DNA of 64,000 nt from Paenibacillus sp. LHD-117 (GCF_030929555.1 NZ_JAVFVT010000007.1:124001-188000), one strand, 5' to 3'. Counted from the stretch's first letter, positions 44,269 to 54,417 are shown. Program-made: numbers and translations. Notes: a model not told the origin generated them from the sequence alone.

Positions 44269-45657
44269 TTGAAGTTAAGAATATGGCATTTCATTATTAT
44301 ACTCATTCTTGCCAATCCGCAAACCGGTTATACGGCATCGGCGGCTTCCTTCCCCGATACGTTTTCGCATTGGGGAAACGGCTATATCGATTGGGCGGTG
44401 AAGGAAGGTCTGGCCCAAGGTTACGAGGACGGCAGCTTCCGGCCGGATGAGCCGGTCACCGAAGCCGAATTCCTTGCCTTGATGCTGCGCGCCTACGGCA
44501 TCGTATCGCAGAAGGACGAGCAGCGGGCCGACTGGAAAAAAAGCTATTACGACCATGCCTACCGATTAGGCTGGCCGGTCAACTTCGATAACAAACGCGG
44601 CGGATTCCGCAGAGGAGAAGCCGCGTTGCTGATCGCGTCAGCCTCGAACGGACGGGCATTCGGCGAGAACGACGCGATTCAATGGCTGCTGGATCAAGGC
44701 ATCTCGCGGGGCCGATCAACCGCCACGATCTACGGCTTCGAAGCCGGCGGCGGAGTCACCAGAGCGGAGGCATTGACCTTTATTTATATGATGAAGGAAA
44801 AAGTCGCCTCCCCCTCGCCCAAAACGATTCCTTCGGCAGGAACGACGCTTCGAGGAATCTCGTTAAACGACTATGTCGAGGAACTCCTCTTCAATCTCGG
44901 CGCTCCAGGCCGGATTGACGCGAGCGAATACGACTACCAATGGTACGTCTATCCGAAAGACTACTCCGCGTTCGTGATGTTCGGCGTTCGCAACGATCGC
45001 ATCGTGGCGATGTTCTCGAACGACGCCGGGAGCTGGCGGGACGCGGACGGAGTCGTTGTCGACAAGCCGCTCGCAACCGTACTTCCCGCGTTGCCGGCAG
45101 GTACCGCCGGCAACGCCAAACAAGCTGATCACTATTATGACTACAGATCGGACGGCGTACGCCACGTGTTATTCCTGGACGGACACGAGAATAATCGCAT
45201 CGCCGCTTCACTCCTGCAGCTTGATTCGTTAGCCGCGCGCAAAGCATCGGCCCTAGGAGAGAAGGAGCGTACCGCGATGGAGCAAGGTTTGTTCGATCTG
45301 GTCAACGCGGAGCGCGCGCAGCGCGGAATCGGCGTACTGAAGTGGGATTCGCTCGCGGGTTCGGCCGCCAGGGCGCATAGCGCGGACATGATGAAAAAAA
45401 ACTACTTCAGCCACAAAAGCTTAAGCGGCAAATCGCCCTTTGACCGGATGAAAGCCGTCGGCATCAAATACACCCTGGCGGCCGAAAATATCGCCGCAGG
45501 ATTTCCGAACAGCATTTTCGCCCATTACATGCTGCTCAATTCGAAGACCGGCCATCGGGAGACGATCTTGAACGGCAAGTTCGGACGACTTGGAACTGGC
45601 GTCGCGTTTGGCGGTTCATACGGCATTTATTATACCCAGGACTATTACACGCCTTAA
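44269..45657 (+). CDS. Secreted SLH- and CAP-domain protein
   Basis: A 462-residue exported protein. The TTG start (GGGGG about 7 nt upstream) opens a signal peptide LKLRIWHFIIILILANPQTG ending near TASAA. Next come an S-layer-homology unit (FSHWGNGYIDWAVKEGLAQG, GSFRPDEPVTEAEFLALMLR) and a more diverged second one (about 95-180). Then comes a CAP-associated N domain (LRGISLNDYVEELLFNLGAP) and a C-terminal CAP/SCP domain (about 335-462: LFDLVNAERAQRGIGVLKWD, HSADMMKKNYFSH, AAENIAAGF). It should bind cell-wall polymers through SLH. The CAP role is unknown. It is out of place in a ribosomal/tRNA gene neighbourhood. Confidence 0.88.
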   Translation: MKLRIWHFIIILILANPQTGYTASAASFPDTFSHWGNGYIDWAVKEGLAQGYEDGSFRPDEPVTEAEFLALMLRAYGIVSQKDEQRADWKKSYYDHAYRLGWPVNFDNKRGGFRRGEAALLIASASNGRAFGENDAIQWLLDQGISRGRSTATIYGFEAGGGVTRAEALTFIYMMKEKVASPSPKTIPSAGTTLRGISLNDYVEELLFNLGAPGRIDASEYDYQWYVYPKDYSAFVMFGVRNDRIVAMFSNDAGSWRDADGVVVDKPLATVLPALPAGTAGNAKQADHYYDYRSDGVRHVLFLDGHENNRIAASLLQLDSLAARKASALGEKERTAMEQGLFDLVNAERAQRGIGVLKWDSLAGSAARAHSADMMKKNYFSHKSLSGKSPFDRMKAVGIKYTLAAENIAAGFPNSIFAHYMLLNSKTGHRETILNGKFGRLGTGVAFGGSYGIYYTQDYYTP

Positions 45658-45693
45658 GCTTAATCTGCGATTAGATGTCCTAACGCGTCAATG

Positions 45694-45741
45694 CGAATAA
45701 GGGAATGCAGCCTCCGACAGGAAGCCGCATTCCCTTATTCG
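45694..45741. terminator. Bidirectional terminator-like hairpin between the CAP gene and trmD
   Basis: A perfect 15-bp inverted repeat CGAATAAGGGAATGC / GCATTCCCTTATTCG with an 18-nt loop. It lies between two convergent genes and includes the trmD stop codon. No long T-run follows on either side, but a role as a shared terminator is likely. Confidence 0.7.
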
Positions 45742-46490
45742 TTTGCCTGTTTGTCGACCATCGATTGTTTCTGTTGCTCCAGCCAAACGCACTCCTTCTT
45801 GCTGAGCTCGACGCGCTCGAGAAGCTCCGGCCGGCGCTTCAACGTGCGAAGCAGCGACTGCTCCCGCCGCCAATCCTCGATTCGCGCGTGATGCCCCGAT
45901 ATTAATACATCCGGAACGCCCCAGCCGCGGAATTCCGGAGGTCTCGTGTAATGCGGATGTTCCAGCAGTCCCGTGCTGTAAGAGTCGGTCACGGCGGAGG
46001 ATTCGTTGCCAAGCACGCCTGGCAGCAGCCGTACGACGCTGTCGATGACGGTCATGGCGGGGATCTCGCCTCCTGTCAGAACATAGTCACCGATCGAAAT
46101 TTCGTCGGTAACGAGATGCTCGCGGATCCGTTCGTCGTACCCTTCGTAATGGCCGCAGATCAGCACGATATGTTTCTCACCCGACAGCTCTTCCGCCTTG
46201 TGCTGGGTGAACGTCTCTCCTTGCGGGCACATCAGGATGACGCGCGGACGAATGCCGGGATCGAGCTGCAGGTCCTCGACGGCCGCAAACACCGGCTCGG
46301 GCTTCAGCACCATCCCGCCGCCTCCGCCGTAAGGATAATCGTCCACCGTATTATGTTTGTTGTTCGAGTAGTTGCGGAAGTTGACGGCCTGCAGCGAGAC
46401 GAGGCCTTTCTCTTTCGCCTTGCCGAGAATGCTGGCGCCGAACACGCCTTCGAACATTTCCGGGAACAACGTCAATACATCGATTCTCAT
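45735..46490 (-). CDS. trmD: tRNA (guanine37-N1)-methyltransferase TrmD
   Basis: A 251-residue SPOUT methyltransferase acting on G37 of tRNAs with SAM. Conserved features: [54 protein letters not shown] knot (here [17 protein letters not shown]), [20 protein letters not shown], and [20 protein letters not shown]. It follows rimM by 4 bp. Length is typical. Confidence 0.98.
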   Translation of the reverse strand: MRIDVLTLFPEMFEGVFGASILGKAKEKGLVSLQAVNFRNYSNNKHNTVDDYPYGGGGGMVLKPEPVFAAVEDLQLDPGIRPRVILMCPQGETFTQHKAEELSGEKHIVLICGHYEGYDERIREHLVTDEISIGDYVLTGGEIPAMTVIDSVVRLLPGVLGNESSAVTDSYSTGLLEHPHYTRPPEFRGWGVPDVLISGHHARIEDWRREQSLLRTLKRRPELLERVELSKKECVWLEQQKQSMVDKQANE

Positions 46491-46494
46491 GCGC

Positions 46495-47019
46495 TCAGAT
46501 CAATCCTTCCATCAGCCGAACCGTGACCAGCTTGTCCGCCGTATCGACCTTCAACACTACTTCGTCGATAACGGGGAGCAGCACTTCTTTATTTTTTACG
46601 CCGGTTTGTTTCACGACCCAAACATCGTTGGCTCCGGGACTTAAGATGTCCGTAATCTCGCCCAGCGCTTCGCCATCCTCCGTCACTACGCGGCAGCCGA
46701 TAATTTCATGATAATAGTATTCGCCTTCGTCCAGCTTTCCTTGATCCGCTTCGGAAATTTTGAGCGACCAGCCCTTATATTTCTCGATCTCGTTGATCGA
46801 TTGGAATCCTTCTAACTTCAGGACATAGACGTTCTTCTGGAGCCTTGAACCGGTCACCTTGATCTGCATGTGATCGCCGTTCTCGTCGTTCACAAGCATG
46901 AGCTTGCTTCCCGGAGCGAAGCGCTGTTCCGCGAAATCCGTCTGGGGCAGCACCTTCACGTCGCCGCGAATACCATGCGTGTTCACAAGCTTGCCGACCG
47001 TATACCATTTGCCGTTCAT
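46495..47019 (-). CDS. rimM: 16S rRNA processing protein RimM
   Basis: A 174-residue 30S maturation factor with the N-terminal RimM barrel ([20 protein letters not shown]) and a C-terminal PRC-barrel ([53 protein letters not shown]). It sits before trmD, as usual. Between it and khpA, B. subtilis carries ylqD, which is absent here. Confidence 0.96.
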   Translation of the reverse strand: MNGKWYTVGKLVNTHGIRGDVKVLPQTDFAEQRFAPGSKLMLVNDENGDHMQIKVTGSRLQKNVYVLKLEGFQSINEIEKYKGWSLKISEADQGKLDEGEYYYHEIIGCRVVTEDGEALGEITDILSPGANDVWVVKQTGVKNKEVLLPVIDEVVLKVDTADKLVTVRLMEGLI

Positions 47020-47051
47020 GCCATCATTCCTTTTCCACGTTGAATATCCCT

Positions 47052-47095
47052 ATTATAACATGCAGAAGAGGGCCAGGACATTCGTCCCGACCCTC
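47052..47095 (-). promoter_or_regulatory. Hairpin plus extended -10 promoter between khpA and rimM
   Basis: After the khpA stop the minus strand carries GAGGG-GGAC-GAAT-GTCC-CCCTC (interrupted stem, 47068-47095), then TGTTATAAT (an extended -10 at 47052-47057) 33 bp before the rimM ATG. There is no good -35. This may partly end the upstream transcript and restart transcription for rimM-trmD. Confidence 0.4.
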
Positions 47096-47108
47096 CGCTT
47101 CGTGCTGC

Positions 47109-47339
47109 CTATGAAATAATGTCGACAATGACGCGCTTGCTCGATTTGACGGAGGCCGAAGTTACGACCGTACGCATCGCCTTGGCGATGCGTCCTTGTT
47201 TCCCGATCACTTTGCCGACATCCTCGGGATGAACGGAAAGCTCGTAAATCGTCGTGCGGTCATCATCCTTCATATGGATGCGCACATCGTCCGGATGATC
47301 CACCAAAGCCTTCGCTATGACAAGAATTAAATCTTTCAT
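47109..47339 (-). CDS. khpA: KH-domain RNA-binding protein KhpA (YlqC)
   Basis: A 76-residue protein: MKDLILVIAKALVDHPDDVR, then a KH fold with the RNA-binding VGKVIGKQGRIAKAMRTVV loop (GxxG as GKQG). KhpA pairs with KhpB/Jag in several Gram-positives and affects cell division and mRNA. It follows rpsP by 27 bp, as in Bacillus. Confidence 0.95.
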   Translation of the reverse strand: MKDLILVIAKALVDHPDDVRIHMKDDDRTTIYELSVHPEDVGKVIGKQGRIAKAMRTVVTSASVKSSKRVIVDIIS

Positions 47340-47366
47340 GACAAAGCCCTCCGCTTCTCTGAACGA

Positions 47367-47639
47367 TTATTTCTGTTGCTTCAGTTCGTGGAATTTTTTC
47401 AAAACTCCAGCTTTGGAAAGCAAGTTGCGAACAGTATCCGAAGCTTGCGCTCCAGTCTGCAGCCATTTCAATGCTTTCTCTTCGTCAATCGTTACTTGAG
47501 CCGGAACTGCAACCGGATTGTAAGTGCCGATTTCTTCAATAAAACGTCCGTCACGCGGCGAACGGGAATCCGATACAACAACGCGGTAGAATGGTGCTTT
47601 GTGAGCGCCCATACGTTTCAAGCGAATACGTACTGCCAT
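47367..47639 (-). CDS. rpsP: 30S ribosomal protein S16
   Basis: A 90-residue ribosomal protein: [60 protein letters not shown]. The ATG at 47639 is chosen (AAGGAGG 10 nt upstream); the TTG two codons earlier is too near the ribosome site. It lies between ffh and khpA. Confidence 0.98.
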   Translation of the reverse strand: MAVRIRLKRMGAHKAPFYRVVVSDSRSPRDGRFIEEIGTYNPVAVPAQVTIDEEKALKWLQTGAQASDTVRNLLSKAGVLKKFHELKQQK

Positions 47640-47680
47640 GATCAATTCACCTCCTTCGAGTAATCAAGCTAGGGTTCCGA

Positions 47681-49069
47681 TTAGAACGGGAACTTCATAT
47701 TTTTGCCCAGCATGCCTTTCAGGCCTTTCTTGCCGCCCTTCAAGCCTTTGGGACCTTTCGGTCCCATCATGGACGAAAATTGTTTCATCATTTTGCGCAT
47801 GTCGTCGAACTGCTTGATCAAACGGTTCACTTCGACGATGGTAGTTCCGCTGCCTGCCGCGACGCGCTTGCGGCGGCTATGGTTAAGCAGCTCCGGCTTC
47901 TGTTTCTCTGCCTTCGTCATGGAGCGGACGATGGCTTCGATGCGGCCGATCTGTTTCTCGTCGACTTTGAGATCCTTCATGTTGCCCTTCATCTTGCCCA
48001 TCCCGGGCAACATGTCCATGATCTGATCCAGCGGACCAAGCTTGCGTACCTGCTCCATCTGTTCCAGGAAGTCGTCGAACGTAAATTCCGCAGTGCGCAT
48101 CTTGCGTTCCATCTCGGCGGCTTTCTCGGCGTCGATGCTCGACTGGGCTTTCTCGATCAGCGACAGCATGTCGCCCATGCCAAGTATGCGGGAAGCCATC
48201 CGTTCGGGATGGAAAGGCTCGAGAGAATCGATCTTCTCGCCCATCGCCGCGAATTTGATCGGACGTCCCGTGACGGCTTTGACCGAAAGCGCCGCGCCGC
48301 CGCGCGTATCGCCGTCCAGCTTCGTCAAGACGACGCCGGTCAGCTCGAGCTGCTCGTGGAAGCTCTGCGCCACGTTGACGGCATCTTGTCCCGTCATCGC
48401 GTCAACGACGAGCAGCACCTCGTCCGGCTTCACGTTCGCGTGGATTTGCTTCAGCTCATCCATCAGCGTTTCATCGATATGCAAGCGGCCTGCAGTATCG
48501 AAGATCACGTAGTCATTGCCGTTCTCCTTGGCATGCTGCAGGCCTTGCTTCGCAATCTCGATCGGCGACGTCTGGTCTCCGAGCGCGAATACCGGAGCCT
48601 TGATCTGCTCTCCGAGCACCTGCAGCTGTTTAATGGCGGCAGGACGATAAATATCGCAGGCGACCAAGAGCGGCTTGTGATTGCCTTTCTGGAGCAACTT
48701 CGCCAGCTTGCCCGAAGTCGTCGTTTTGCCGGCGCCTTGCAAGCCGACCATCATGATGACGGTGGGCGGCTTGTTCGCCTTCGCAAGCTTCGCCTGCGTG
48801 CCTCCCATGAGCTCGGTTAGTTCCTTGTTGACGATATCGATGACGACCATGCCCGGCGTGAAGCTCTTCGACACTTCGATGCCGATGGCCTGTTCTTTTA
48901 CTTTAGCAATGAAGTCTTTGACGACTTTAAAGTTAACGTCGGCTTCCAGCAGGGCCAGCCGAACTTCGCGCATGGCTTCATTGACATCGGCTTCGGATAC
49001 TTTGCCTTTGCCCTTCAGCTTGCTGAACACATTCTGCAATCGGCTGCTCAAGCTTTCAAATGCTGCCAT
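47681..49069 (-). CDS. ffh: Signal recognition particle protein Ffh
   Basis: A 462-residue SRP54 protein: N domain ([20 protein letters not shown]), G domain with [34 protein letters not shown] and [14 protein letters not shown], then the Met-rich M domain ([56 protein letters not shown]) that binds 4.5S/6S-like RNA and signal sequences. The Gly/Lys-rich tail is typical of Bacillales. Its start overlaps the ylxM end by 22 bp. Confidence 0.98.
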   Translation of the reverse strand: MAAFESLSSRLQNVFSKLKGKGKVSEADVNEAMREVRLALLEADVNFKVVKDFIAKVKEQAIGIEVSKSFTPGMVVIDIVNKELTELMGGTQAKLAKANKPPTVIMMVGLQGAGKTTTSGKLAKLLQKGNHKPLLVACDIYRPAAIKQLQVLGEQIKAPVFALGDQTSPIEIAKQGLQHAKENGNDYVIFDTAGRLHIDETLMDELKQIHANVKPDEVLLVVDAMTGQDAVNVAQSFHEQLELTGVVLTKLDGDTRGGAALSVKAVTGRPIKFAAMGEKIDSLEPFHPERMASRILGMGDMLSLIEKAQSSIDAEKAAEMERKMRTAEFTFDDFLEQMEQVRKLGPLDQIMDMLPGMGKMKGNMKDLKVDEKQIGRIEAIVRSMTKAEKQKPELLNHSRRKRVAAGSGTTIVEVNRLIKQFDDMRKMMKQFSSMMGPKGPKGLKGGKKGLKGMLGKNMKFPF

Positions 49070-49458
49070 GAATCCTCGCCTCCCTCTCTCGCCGTTCCTT
49101 CTGCAGCCTTCAGCCGTTCGATGGCTGCCATTAGCTTGCTTCTATCTGAATCATTCATTACGATCTCTTCGACGCCGCGTTCCAACAGTTCCGCGACTTT
49201 CATCAGGCGTTCGTGTTTCTCGAGCAGGAGAAGCTTGTCCTCGTAACTCTCGAGCGCGCCTTCGGCACGTTTAATGTTGTCGTATACGGCTTGCCGGCTT
49301 ATGCCGAATTCCGATGCGATCTCGCCGAGCGAGAAATCGTCGTGGTAATAAAACGTAAGTATGGTCCGTTGTTTCTCGGTCAGCAGGCTCTCATAGAAGT
49401 CGAAGAGGAGATTCACTCTCGTCGTTCGGGCTAAGGCATCCGATTGTTCCGTCCCCAT
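49048..49458 (-). CDS. ylxM: YlxM/p13-like helix-turn-helix protein (UPF0122)
   Basis: A 136-residue protein with a sigma-70 region-4-like [60 protein letters not shown]. It is found with ffh in many Gram-positives and may modulate SRP function. The ATG at 49458 has AAAGGAGG 8 nt upstream. The frame extends 22 further codons without support. It is the first gene of the ylxM-ffh-rpsP-khpA unit. Confidence 0.94.
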   Translation of the reverse strand: MGTEQSDALARTTRVNLLFDFYESLLTEKQRTILTFYYHDDFSLGEIASEFGISRQAVYDNIKRAEGALESYEDKLLLLEKHERLMKVAELLERGVEEIVMNDSDRSKLMAAIERLKAAEGTAREGGEDSWQHLKA

Positions 49459-49532
49459 CGCCGAGGCCTCCTTTGCTGATCCCGATTCGCGTCCGTAAAG
49501 GAATAAACCTTTACAGTATGTCAACGTCCCTT

Positions 49533-49562
49533 ATCATACACGATCGCCCAAAGCGCTGTCAA
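49533..49562 (-). promoter_or_regulatory. SigA promoter of ylxM-ffh-rpsP-khpA
   Basis: Minus-strand TTGACA and TATGAT with an 18-nt spacer, 75 bp upstream of the ylxM ATG. The leader contains a small hairpin GTAAAGG-TTTATT-CCTTTAC around 49500-49520. Confidence 0.75.
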
Positions 49563-49611
49563 GTTAATTTCCTTGTCACTTCAAACAAGAACGCACGCCC
49601 CTGCAAATGTG

Positions 49612-49644
49612 AAAAAAAAGGACGAGGGCCATCGTTCGGTCCCC
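49612..49644 (-). terminator. Terminator after ftsY
   Basis: Minus-strand stem GGAC-C-GA / TC-GTCC (one bulged base) with a 10-nt loop, followed by eight T. It lies 24 bp after the ftsY stop and closes smc-ftsY. Confidence 0.8.
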
Positions 49645-49667
49645 ATCCCATCATGCATTACGCTCAG

Positions 49668-50675
49668 TTATTCATTCGCGCTTCTGGATTGTTCTTCGTC
49701 GCGGCTAATCAGACCCGCGAACAGCGCATGCACGAACTGCTCTGAATCGAATTGCTGCAAATCGCCCATCTTCTCGCCTAGGCCGACCAGCTTCACCGGA
49801 AGGTTCAGTTCGTTTCGGATCGCCACGACGATGCCGCCTTTGGCCGTCCCGTCCAGCTTCGTCAGCACGAGGCCTGTCACGCCGCTTTTCTCGCCGAACA
49901 GCTTCGCTTGGCTAAGCGCATTCTGGCCTGTGGTCGCATCCAGAACCAGCAATACTTCGTGCGGCGCTTCAGGCAACTCCCGCTGAATGACGCGGAAAAT
50001 TTTGTTCAGCTCTTCCATTAGGTTCGATTTGTTCTGCAGACGGCCGGCCGTATCGCACAGCAAAACGTCCACCTTGCGCTGCTTGGCTGCCTGTACGGCA
50101 TCGAACATGACGGCCGCCGGATCGGAGCCGGACGACTGCTTGATGACGTCGACGCCCACACGCTGCCCCCATACCTCGAGCTGCTCGATCGCGCCCGCGC
50201 GGAACGTGTCGCCAGCCGCCATCAGAACCGATTTGCCTTCGCTCTTGAACTTATGCGCCAGCTTTCCGATCGTTGTCGTTTTACCGACGCCGTTGACACC
50301 GACGAACAGAATGACCGTAATTTGGCCATCGGGTGCCATCCGAAGCTCCGCATGGTCGTCGCCTTTGAGCAGTTCGACGAGCTTCTCTGACAATATGGGC
50401 TGCAGATCGGACGCTTCCTCGATTTTCCGTTTCTTCACTTCGGCGCGCAGCTCGTCGATGAGCGTCATGACCGTATTCACGCCAACGTCCGCGCCGATCA
50501 GAATTTCTTCAAGCTCCTCGTAAAATTCCTCGTCGATTTTTTTGCGGCGGGTAATTAACTCTTCGACCTTCTCCACGAACGCCGTCCGGGTCTTCGTCAA
50601 CCCTTCTTTAAATACGTTCGTAACCGCCTCCGTCTTGGCGGCGATGCTTTCCTTCAGCTTCTTAAAAAAACTCAT
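49668..50675 (-). CDS. ftsY: Signal recognition particle receptor FtsY
   Basis: A 335-residue SRP GTPase: helical N domain beginning MSFFKKLKESIAAKTEAVTN, G1 GVNGVGKTTTIGKLAHKF, insertion box GDTFRAGAIEQLEVWGQRVG, DTAGRLQNKSNLMEEL and TKLDGTAKGGIVVAI. It has no long acidic A domain, as in Bacillus FtsY. It receives Ffh-ribosome complexes at the membrane. It follows smc after about 100 bp. Confidence 0.98.
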   Translation of the reverse strand: MSFFKKLKESIAAKTEAVTNVFKEGLTKTRTAFVEKVEELITRRKKIDEEFYEELEEILIGADVGVNTVMTLIDELRAEVKKRKIEEASDLQPILSEKLVELLKGDDHAELRMAPDGQITVILFVGVNGVGKTTTIGKLAHKFKSEGKSVLMAAGDTFRAGAIEQLEVWGQRVGVDVIKQSSGSDPAAVMFDAVQAAKQRKVDVLLCDTAGRLQNKSNLMEELNKIFRVIQRELPEAPHEVLLVLDATTGQNALSQAKLFGEKSGVTGLVLTKLDGTAKGGIVVAIRNELNLPVKLVGLGEKMGDLQQFDSEQFVHALFAGLISRDEEQSRSANE

Positions 50676-50775
50676 ACGAGCCGTCCTCCATCCTTGCCTT
50701 CCGTTTTCTATCTATTCAACAATCCATTCTAATCAAATGCCCCAAATCAGCGCGCTTCCGCTCGCCAAAGCAGCT

Positions 50776-53700
50776 TTATGCGGAAACCGGCTCCTCGTCC
50801 CCGCCGTCTTCCTCCAGGCGAACCGATACGAGCTTCGACACGCCGCCTTCCTCCATCGTTACGCCATAGAGGACGTCGGCTTCTTCCATCGTGCCCTTGC
50901 GATGCGTAACGACGATGAACTGGGTGAGCCCTGAGAATTCGCGTAAATATTGGGCGAACCGCGCGACGTTCGCTTCGTCGAGCGCCGCTTCGACTTCGTC
51001 CAGCACGCAGAACGGCACCGGCTTCACCTGCAGGATCGCGAATAACAAAGCGATCGCCGTCAGCGCCCGCTCGCCGCCGGAGAGAAGCTGCAGGTTCTGC
51101 AGCTTCTTGCCCGGAGGCTGGGCGACGATGTCGATGCCGGTGTCGAGCACGCGGTCCGGTTCCACTAGGACAAGATCGGCTCGTCCGCCGCCGAACAGCT
51201 TGCTGAACACGACGACAAAATGTTTGCGGATCGCTTCGAATGTCGTACGGAACCGCTTCGACATTTCGTCGTCCATTTCCTTAATGACCTGATAAAGCGC
51301 CGTCTTGGCTTCGATCAGGTCGTCCTTCTGTTCGGAGAGGAATTCATATCGTTCCTTCACGCGTTCGTATTCCTCGATCGCGCCCAGATTGACGTCGCCG
51401 AGCGACGTAATCTTGCGCTTCAGCTCGCGGACCTCGTTCTGCGTGCCGGACACGTCCTCAGGCACCGGATAATGTTCCTTGGCCAGCTCGTAGCTGAGCT
51501 CGTATTCTTCGCTCAGCTTGCGCAACAGGTTGTCCAGCTCCACGTCCTGCCGGTTCAAGGCGATCTCCGTCTGCCGCATGTTTTCCTCGACGACGCGAAG
51601 CTGCGCCCGCTGCTCCTTCGTCTCGCTTTCGCCCTTGTCGAGCTCGGCGATGCGATGCGCGCGCGCGGCGCGCTTCAGATCGGTCTGCTCGGCGCAGTTC
51701 GCCTTCTTGATGCGGAGATCGTTGAGTTGCGCGATCTGGTTCACGCTTTCTTCGCCGTGTCGCGTCAGCTCTTCCTCCTGCTGCGCGGACACCGCTCGCA
51801 GACTTGCCAGCTCATTCTTCGCGCGCTGGATATCGCTTCTGACGCGATTCGCCTGATCCTCGAAGCTCAGCTTCTCCTGATCCGTTTTCGCAACGGCGAT
51901 CTTCAGATCGGTCAATTGGCCCTGCAGCTCTTCCTTGGCCGATTCGCTTGCCTTGCGGCGCTCCTCTGCCATCCGGATCGCTTCCTGAAGACGCGCTTCG
52001 TCGATGATTAACGTCTCGAGACGCTTCTCCGCTTCCTCGGCCGATTTGGCGAGCAGCTCTCGTTCGTTCGTCTGCGACGTTTTCTCGGACGATGATACTT
52101 CGCGCTGCTCCGTGAGCAGCTTCTCCTCGGACTTCATCTGCTGCAACTCGGCCCGAATGCCCTGCTCGTCGATGCGACACTTCTCCGCCTGGGAGCGAAG
52201 CTCCTCAACGTTCTGGGACCGGATTGATTGCTCCTTGCGGAGATCGCCGAGCTTCGCCTTCAACTGCTGCACCGTCGATTCCGCTTCCTTGATTTCTTGG
52301 TCCAGCGCTTCGATCTGACGGCCGCGCCCGAGCAGGCTCGCACCGCGCTTCTGCAGACTGCCGCCCGTCATTGAACCGCCCGCGTTAACGACGTCACCTT
52401 CGAGCGTTACGACACGGTAACGGTATTGGCATCTCGATGCAATGCGGTTCGCCTGCTCCAGCGTCTCCGCTAACAGCACGTTGCCAAGCAAATTGTTCAC
52501 GATGGCTTGGTAACGTTCGTCGCATCCGACCAAGTCTGCCGCCACGCCGACGAAACCGTCCTCGGACGAAGCCGTCCGCTTGTCGTTCTCGGGCACCATG
52601 CGGCCTCTGATTACGTCGAGCGGCAAGAACGTTGCCCGACCGAGCTGGCGTTGCTTCAGGAAGCCGATCGCCGCTCGGGCGGAACGTTCGTCTTCCATGA
52701 CGATATGCTGCAGCGCGCCGCCTAACGCGGTCTCGACGGCGACTTCGATGCGCTGCGGCACGCGAAGCAGCTCCGCGACCGCGCCGTGTACGCCGGCTAT
52801 GCCGCCGGATCCGCGGCGAGCCGCCTTCAGCACTTCCTTGACGCCTTGCATGAAACCGTCGAGCGCATCCTGCATTTCTTTCATCGTGTCGCGTCTGGAG
52901 ATATGGCTATCGAGCCGCTGCTCCCACTTCCGAACCGCGGCCGTCACCTCTTCGAGACTGGCCGCGACGGAACGGCCGCCTTCCGTCTCCGCCAGCATAC
53001 GTCCGCGCGCATTCTCAAGCGCGGCCAGCGTCGCCTGCAGCGATTGCTCCAGTTGCGTTCTCCGCTCGTCAAGCCGGGCTTGCTGCTCGGCGCGCTTCGA
53101 TTCGTCGTCGCTGATGCGCTCCATGCGTCTTTGCAACGTCTCTTGCTGCTGCGCGGCGTACCGGATCTCGTTGCGCGTCTGCGCCATCGCGCTAAGCACG
53201 TCCAACAGCTCGCTTTTGAGTTTCTCTTCCGCATCGACCACGGCTCCGCCGGCAACGCCCAGCAGATTCGACTCCTCTGCGGCAAGCTTGACGCGCAGAT
53301 CCGCGAGCGTCAGCTCAAGAGCCGCCGACTTGCTGCGGAATTCAGCCTCGTCCTTCGTCAGCGCGGCAATACGGGCATCCTGCGCGACCATCGATTCTTC
53401 AAGACCTCGCTTGTTCTGCTCCAGGTTGCGCTTGCGCTCCTTCAGCACCTCGCCGTAACCTTCGCATTTCTCCACGTCTTCGCTGAGCTGAAGCATCGCC
53501 CCGTGAAGCTCGTCCAGCTCCAGCTCGATGTCGCGAAGCTGCTGCCGGTCCTGCTCCAAGTGGGCATCGTGTTTGCTGACGACCGTCGACAGCTTCAGCT
53601 GTTCCTCTTGCAGCTTCTCGAGCTTGTCCGTCGCTTCCGACCATGCACGGTGAACCGTCTCGATATTATGTACGTACATGGATATCTCTTTGGTCTTCAA

Positions 53701-54363
53701 CTCTTCCTTTAGCGCCCTGAAGTGAATCGCCTTCTCCGATTGCTTGCGAAGCGGCTCCACTTGATCTTCGAGCTCCGAGACGAGGTCATGGATGCGCAGC
53801 AGGTTCTGCTCGGTCTCGTCAAGCTTCTTCTGGGCTTCCCGCTTCCGCGACTTGTACTTCACGATGCCCGATGCTTCCTCGAAGATACCCCTGCGATCCT
53901 CGGAGCGCGTACTCAAGATTTCCTCTATCCGGCCCTGGCCGATGATCGAATACGCTTCCTTGCCGATCCCGGTATCCATAAAGAGCTCCGTTATATCCTT
54001 GAGACGGCATTGCTGTTTGTTGATCAAATATTCGCTGTCTCCGCTACGGTGAACCCGCCGCGTGACCGTAACCTCGTTATATTCCAGCGGGAGTGCGCCG
54101 TCCGCGTTGTCGAGCGTCAGCGATACCTCGCCGTAATTGACCGCTTTGCGCGCGTCGCTCCCGGCAAAAATGATGTCTTCCATCTTGCCGCCGCGAAGGC
54201 TCTTCGCGCTTTGTTCGCCAAGCACCCAGCGGATGCCGTCGGAGATATTGCTTTTTCCCGAGCCGTTCGGCCCTACCACCGCCGTAATACCGGTTACAAA
54301 TTCCATTTCGGTCTTATCGGCGAAGGACTTGAATCCCGCTAATTCGATACGTTTCAAAAACAT
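50776..54363 (-). CDS. smc: Chromosome segregation protein SMC
   Basis: A 1195-residue ABC-type ATPase for chromosome condensation and segregation. N-terminal Walker A VVGPNGSGKSNISDGIRWVL, two long coiled coils (about 170-500 and 680-1010) around a hinge (about 510-650, GGIAGVHGAVAELLRVPQRI), and C-terminal signature LSGGERALTAIALLFAI with Walker B FCVLDEVEAALDEANVARFA. The length is typical. It has its own promoter because a strong terminator follows rnc. It acts with ScpA/ScpB, not encoded here. Confidence 0.98.
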   Translation of the reverse strand: MFLKRIELAGFKSFADKTEMEFVTGITAVVGPNGSGKSNISDGIRWVLGEQSAKSLRGGKMEDIIFAGSDARKAVNYGEVSLTLDNADGALPLEYNEVTVTRRVHRSGDSEYLINKQQCRLKDITELFMDTGIGKEAYSIIGQGRIEEILSTRSEDRRGIFEEASGIVKYKSRKREAQKKLDETEQNLLRIHDLVSELEDQVEPLRKQSEKAIHFRALKEELKTKEISMYVHNIETVHRAWSEATDKLEKLQEEQLKLSTVVSKHDAHLEQDRQQLRDIELELDELHGAMLQLSEDVEKCEGYGEVLKERKRNLEQNKRGLEESMVAQDARIAALTKDEAEFRSKSAALELTLADLRVKLAAEESNLLGVAGGAVVDAEEKLKSELLDVLSAMAQTRNEIRYAAQQQETLQRRMERISDDESKRAEQQARLDERRTQLEQSLQATLAALENARGRMLAETEGGRSVAASLEEVTAAVRKWEQRLDSHISRRDTMKEMQDALDGFMQGVKEVLKAARRGSGGIAGVHGAVAELLRVPQRIEVAVETALGGALQHIVMEDERSARAAIGFLKQRQLGRATFLPLDVIRGRMVPENDKRTASSEDGFVGVAADLVGCDERYQAIVNNLLGNVLLAETLEQANRIASRCQYRYRVVTLEGDVVNAGGSMTGGSLQKRGASLLGRGRQIEALDQEIKEAESTVQQLKAKLGDLRKEQSIRSQNVEELRSQAEKCRIDEQGIRAELQQMKSEEKLLTEQREVSSSEKTSQTNERELLAKSAEEAEKRLETLIIDEARLQEAIRMAEERRKASESAKEELQGQLTDLKIAVAKTDQEKLSFEDQANRVRSDIQRAKNELASLRAVSAQQEEELTRHGEESVNQIAQLNDLRIKKANCAEQTDLKRAARAHRIAELDKGESETKEQRAQLRVVEENMRQTEIALNRQDVELDNLLRKLSEEYELSYELAKEHYPVPEDVSGTQNEVRELKRKITSLGDVNLGAIEEYERVKERYEFLSEQKDDLIEAKTALYQVIKEMDDEMSKRFRTTFEAIRKHFVVVFSKLFGGGRADLVLVEPDRVLDTGIDIVAQPPGKKLQNLQLLSGGERALTAIALLFAILQVKPVPFCVLDEVEAALDEANVARFAQYLREFSGLTQFIVVTHRKGTMEEADVLYGVTMEEGGVSKLVSVRLEEDGGDEEPVSA

Positions 54364-54387
54364 GTCTTGGTTTTCACCTCACCCCAC

Positions 54388-54417
54388 ATTGTAACACATA
54401 ATCGTTATTTGCGTTAA
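54388..54417 (-). promoter_or_regulatory. Probable promoter of smc-ftsY
   Basis: Minus-strand TTAACG and TACAAT with an 18-nt spacer, ending 25 bp before the smc ATG. The -35 is only a fair match. A promoter is expected because the upstream rnc terminator is strong. Confidence 0.5.

Noticed and set aside
47780..48820. 346-codon plus-strand open frame
   Set aside because: Antisense to ffh; no domain signs.
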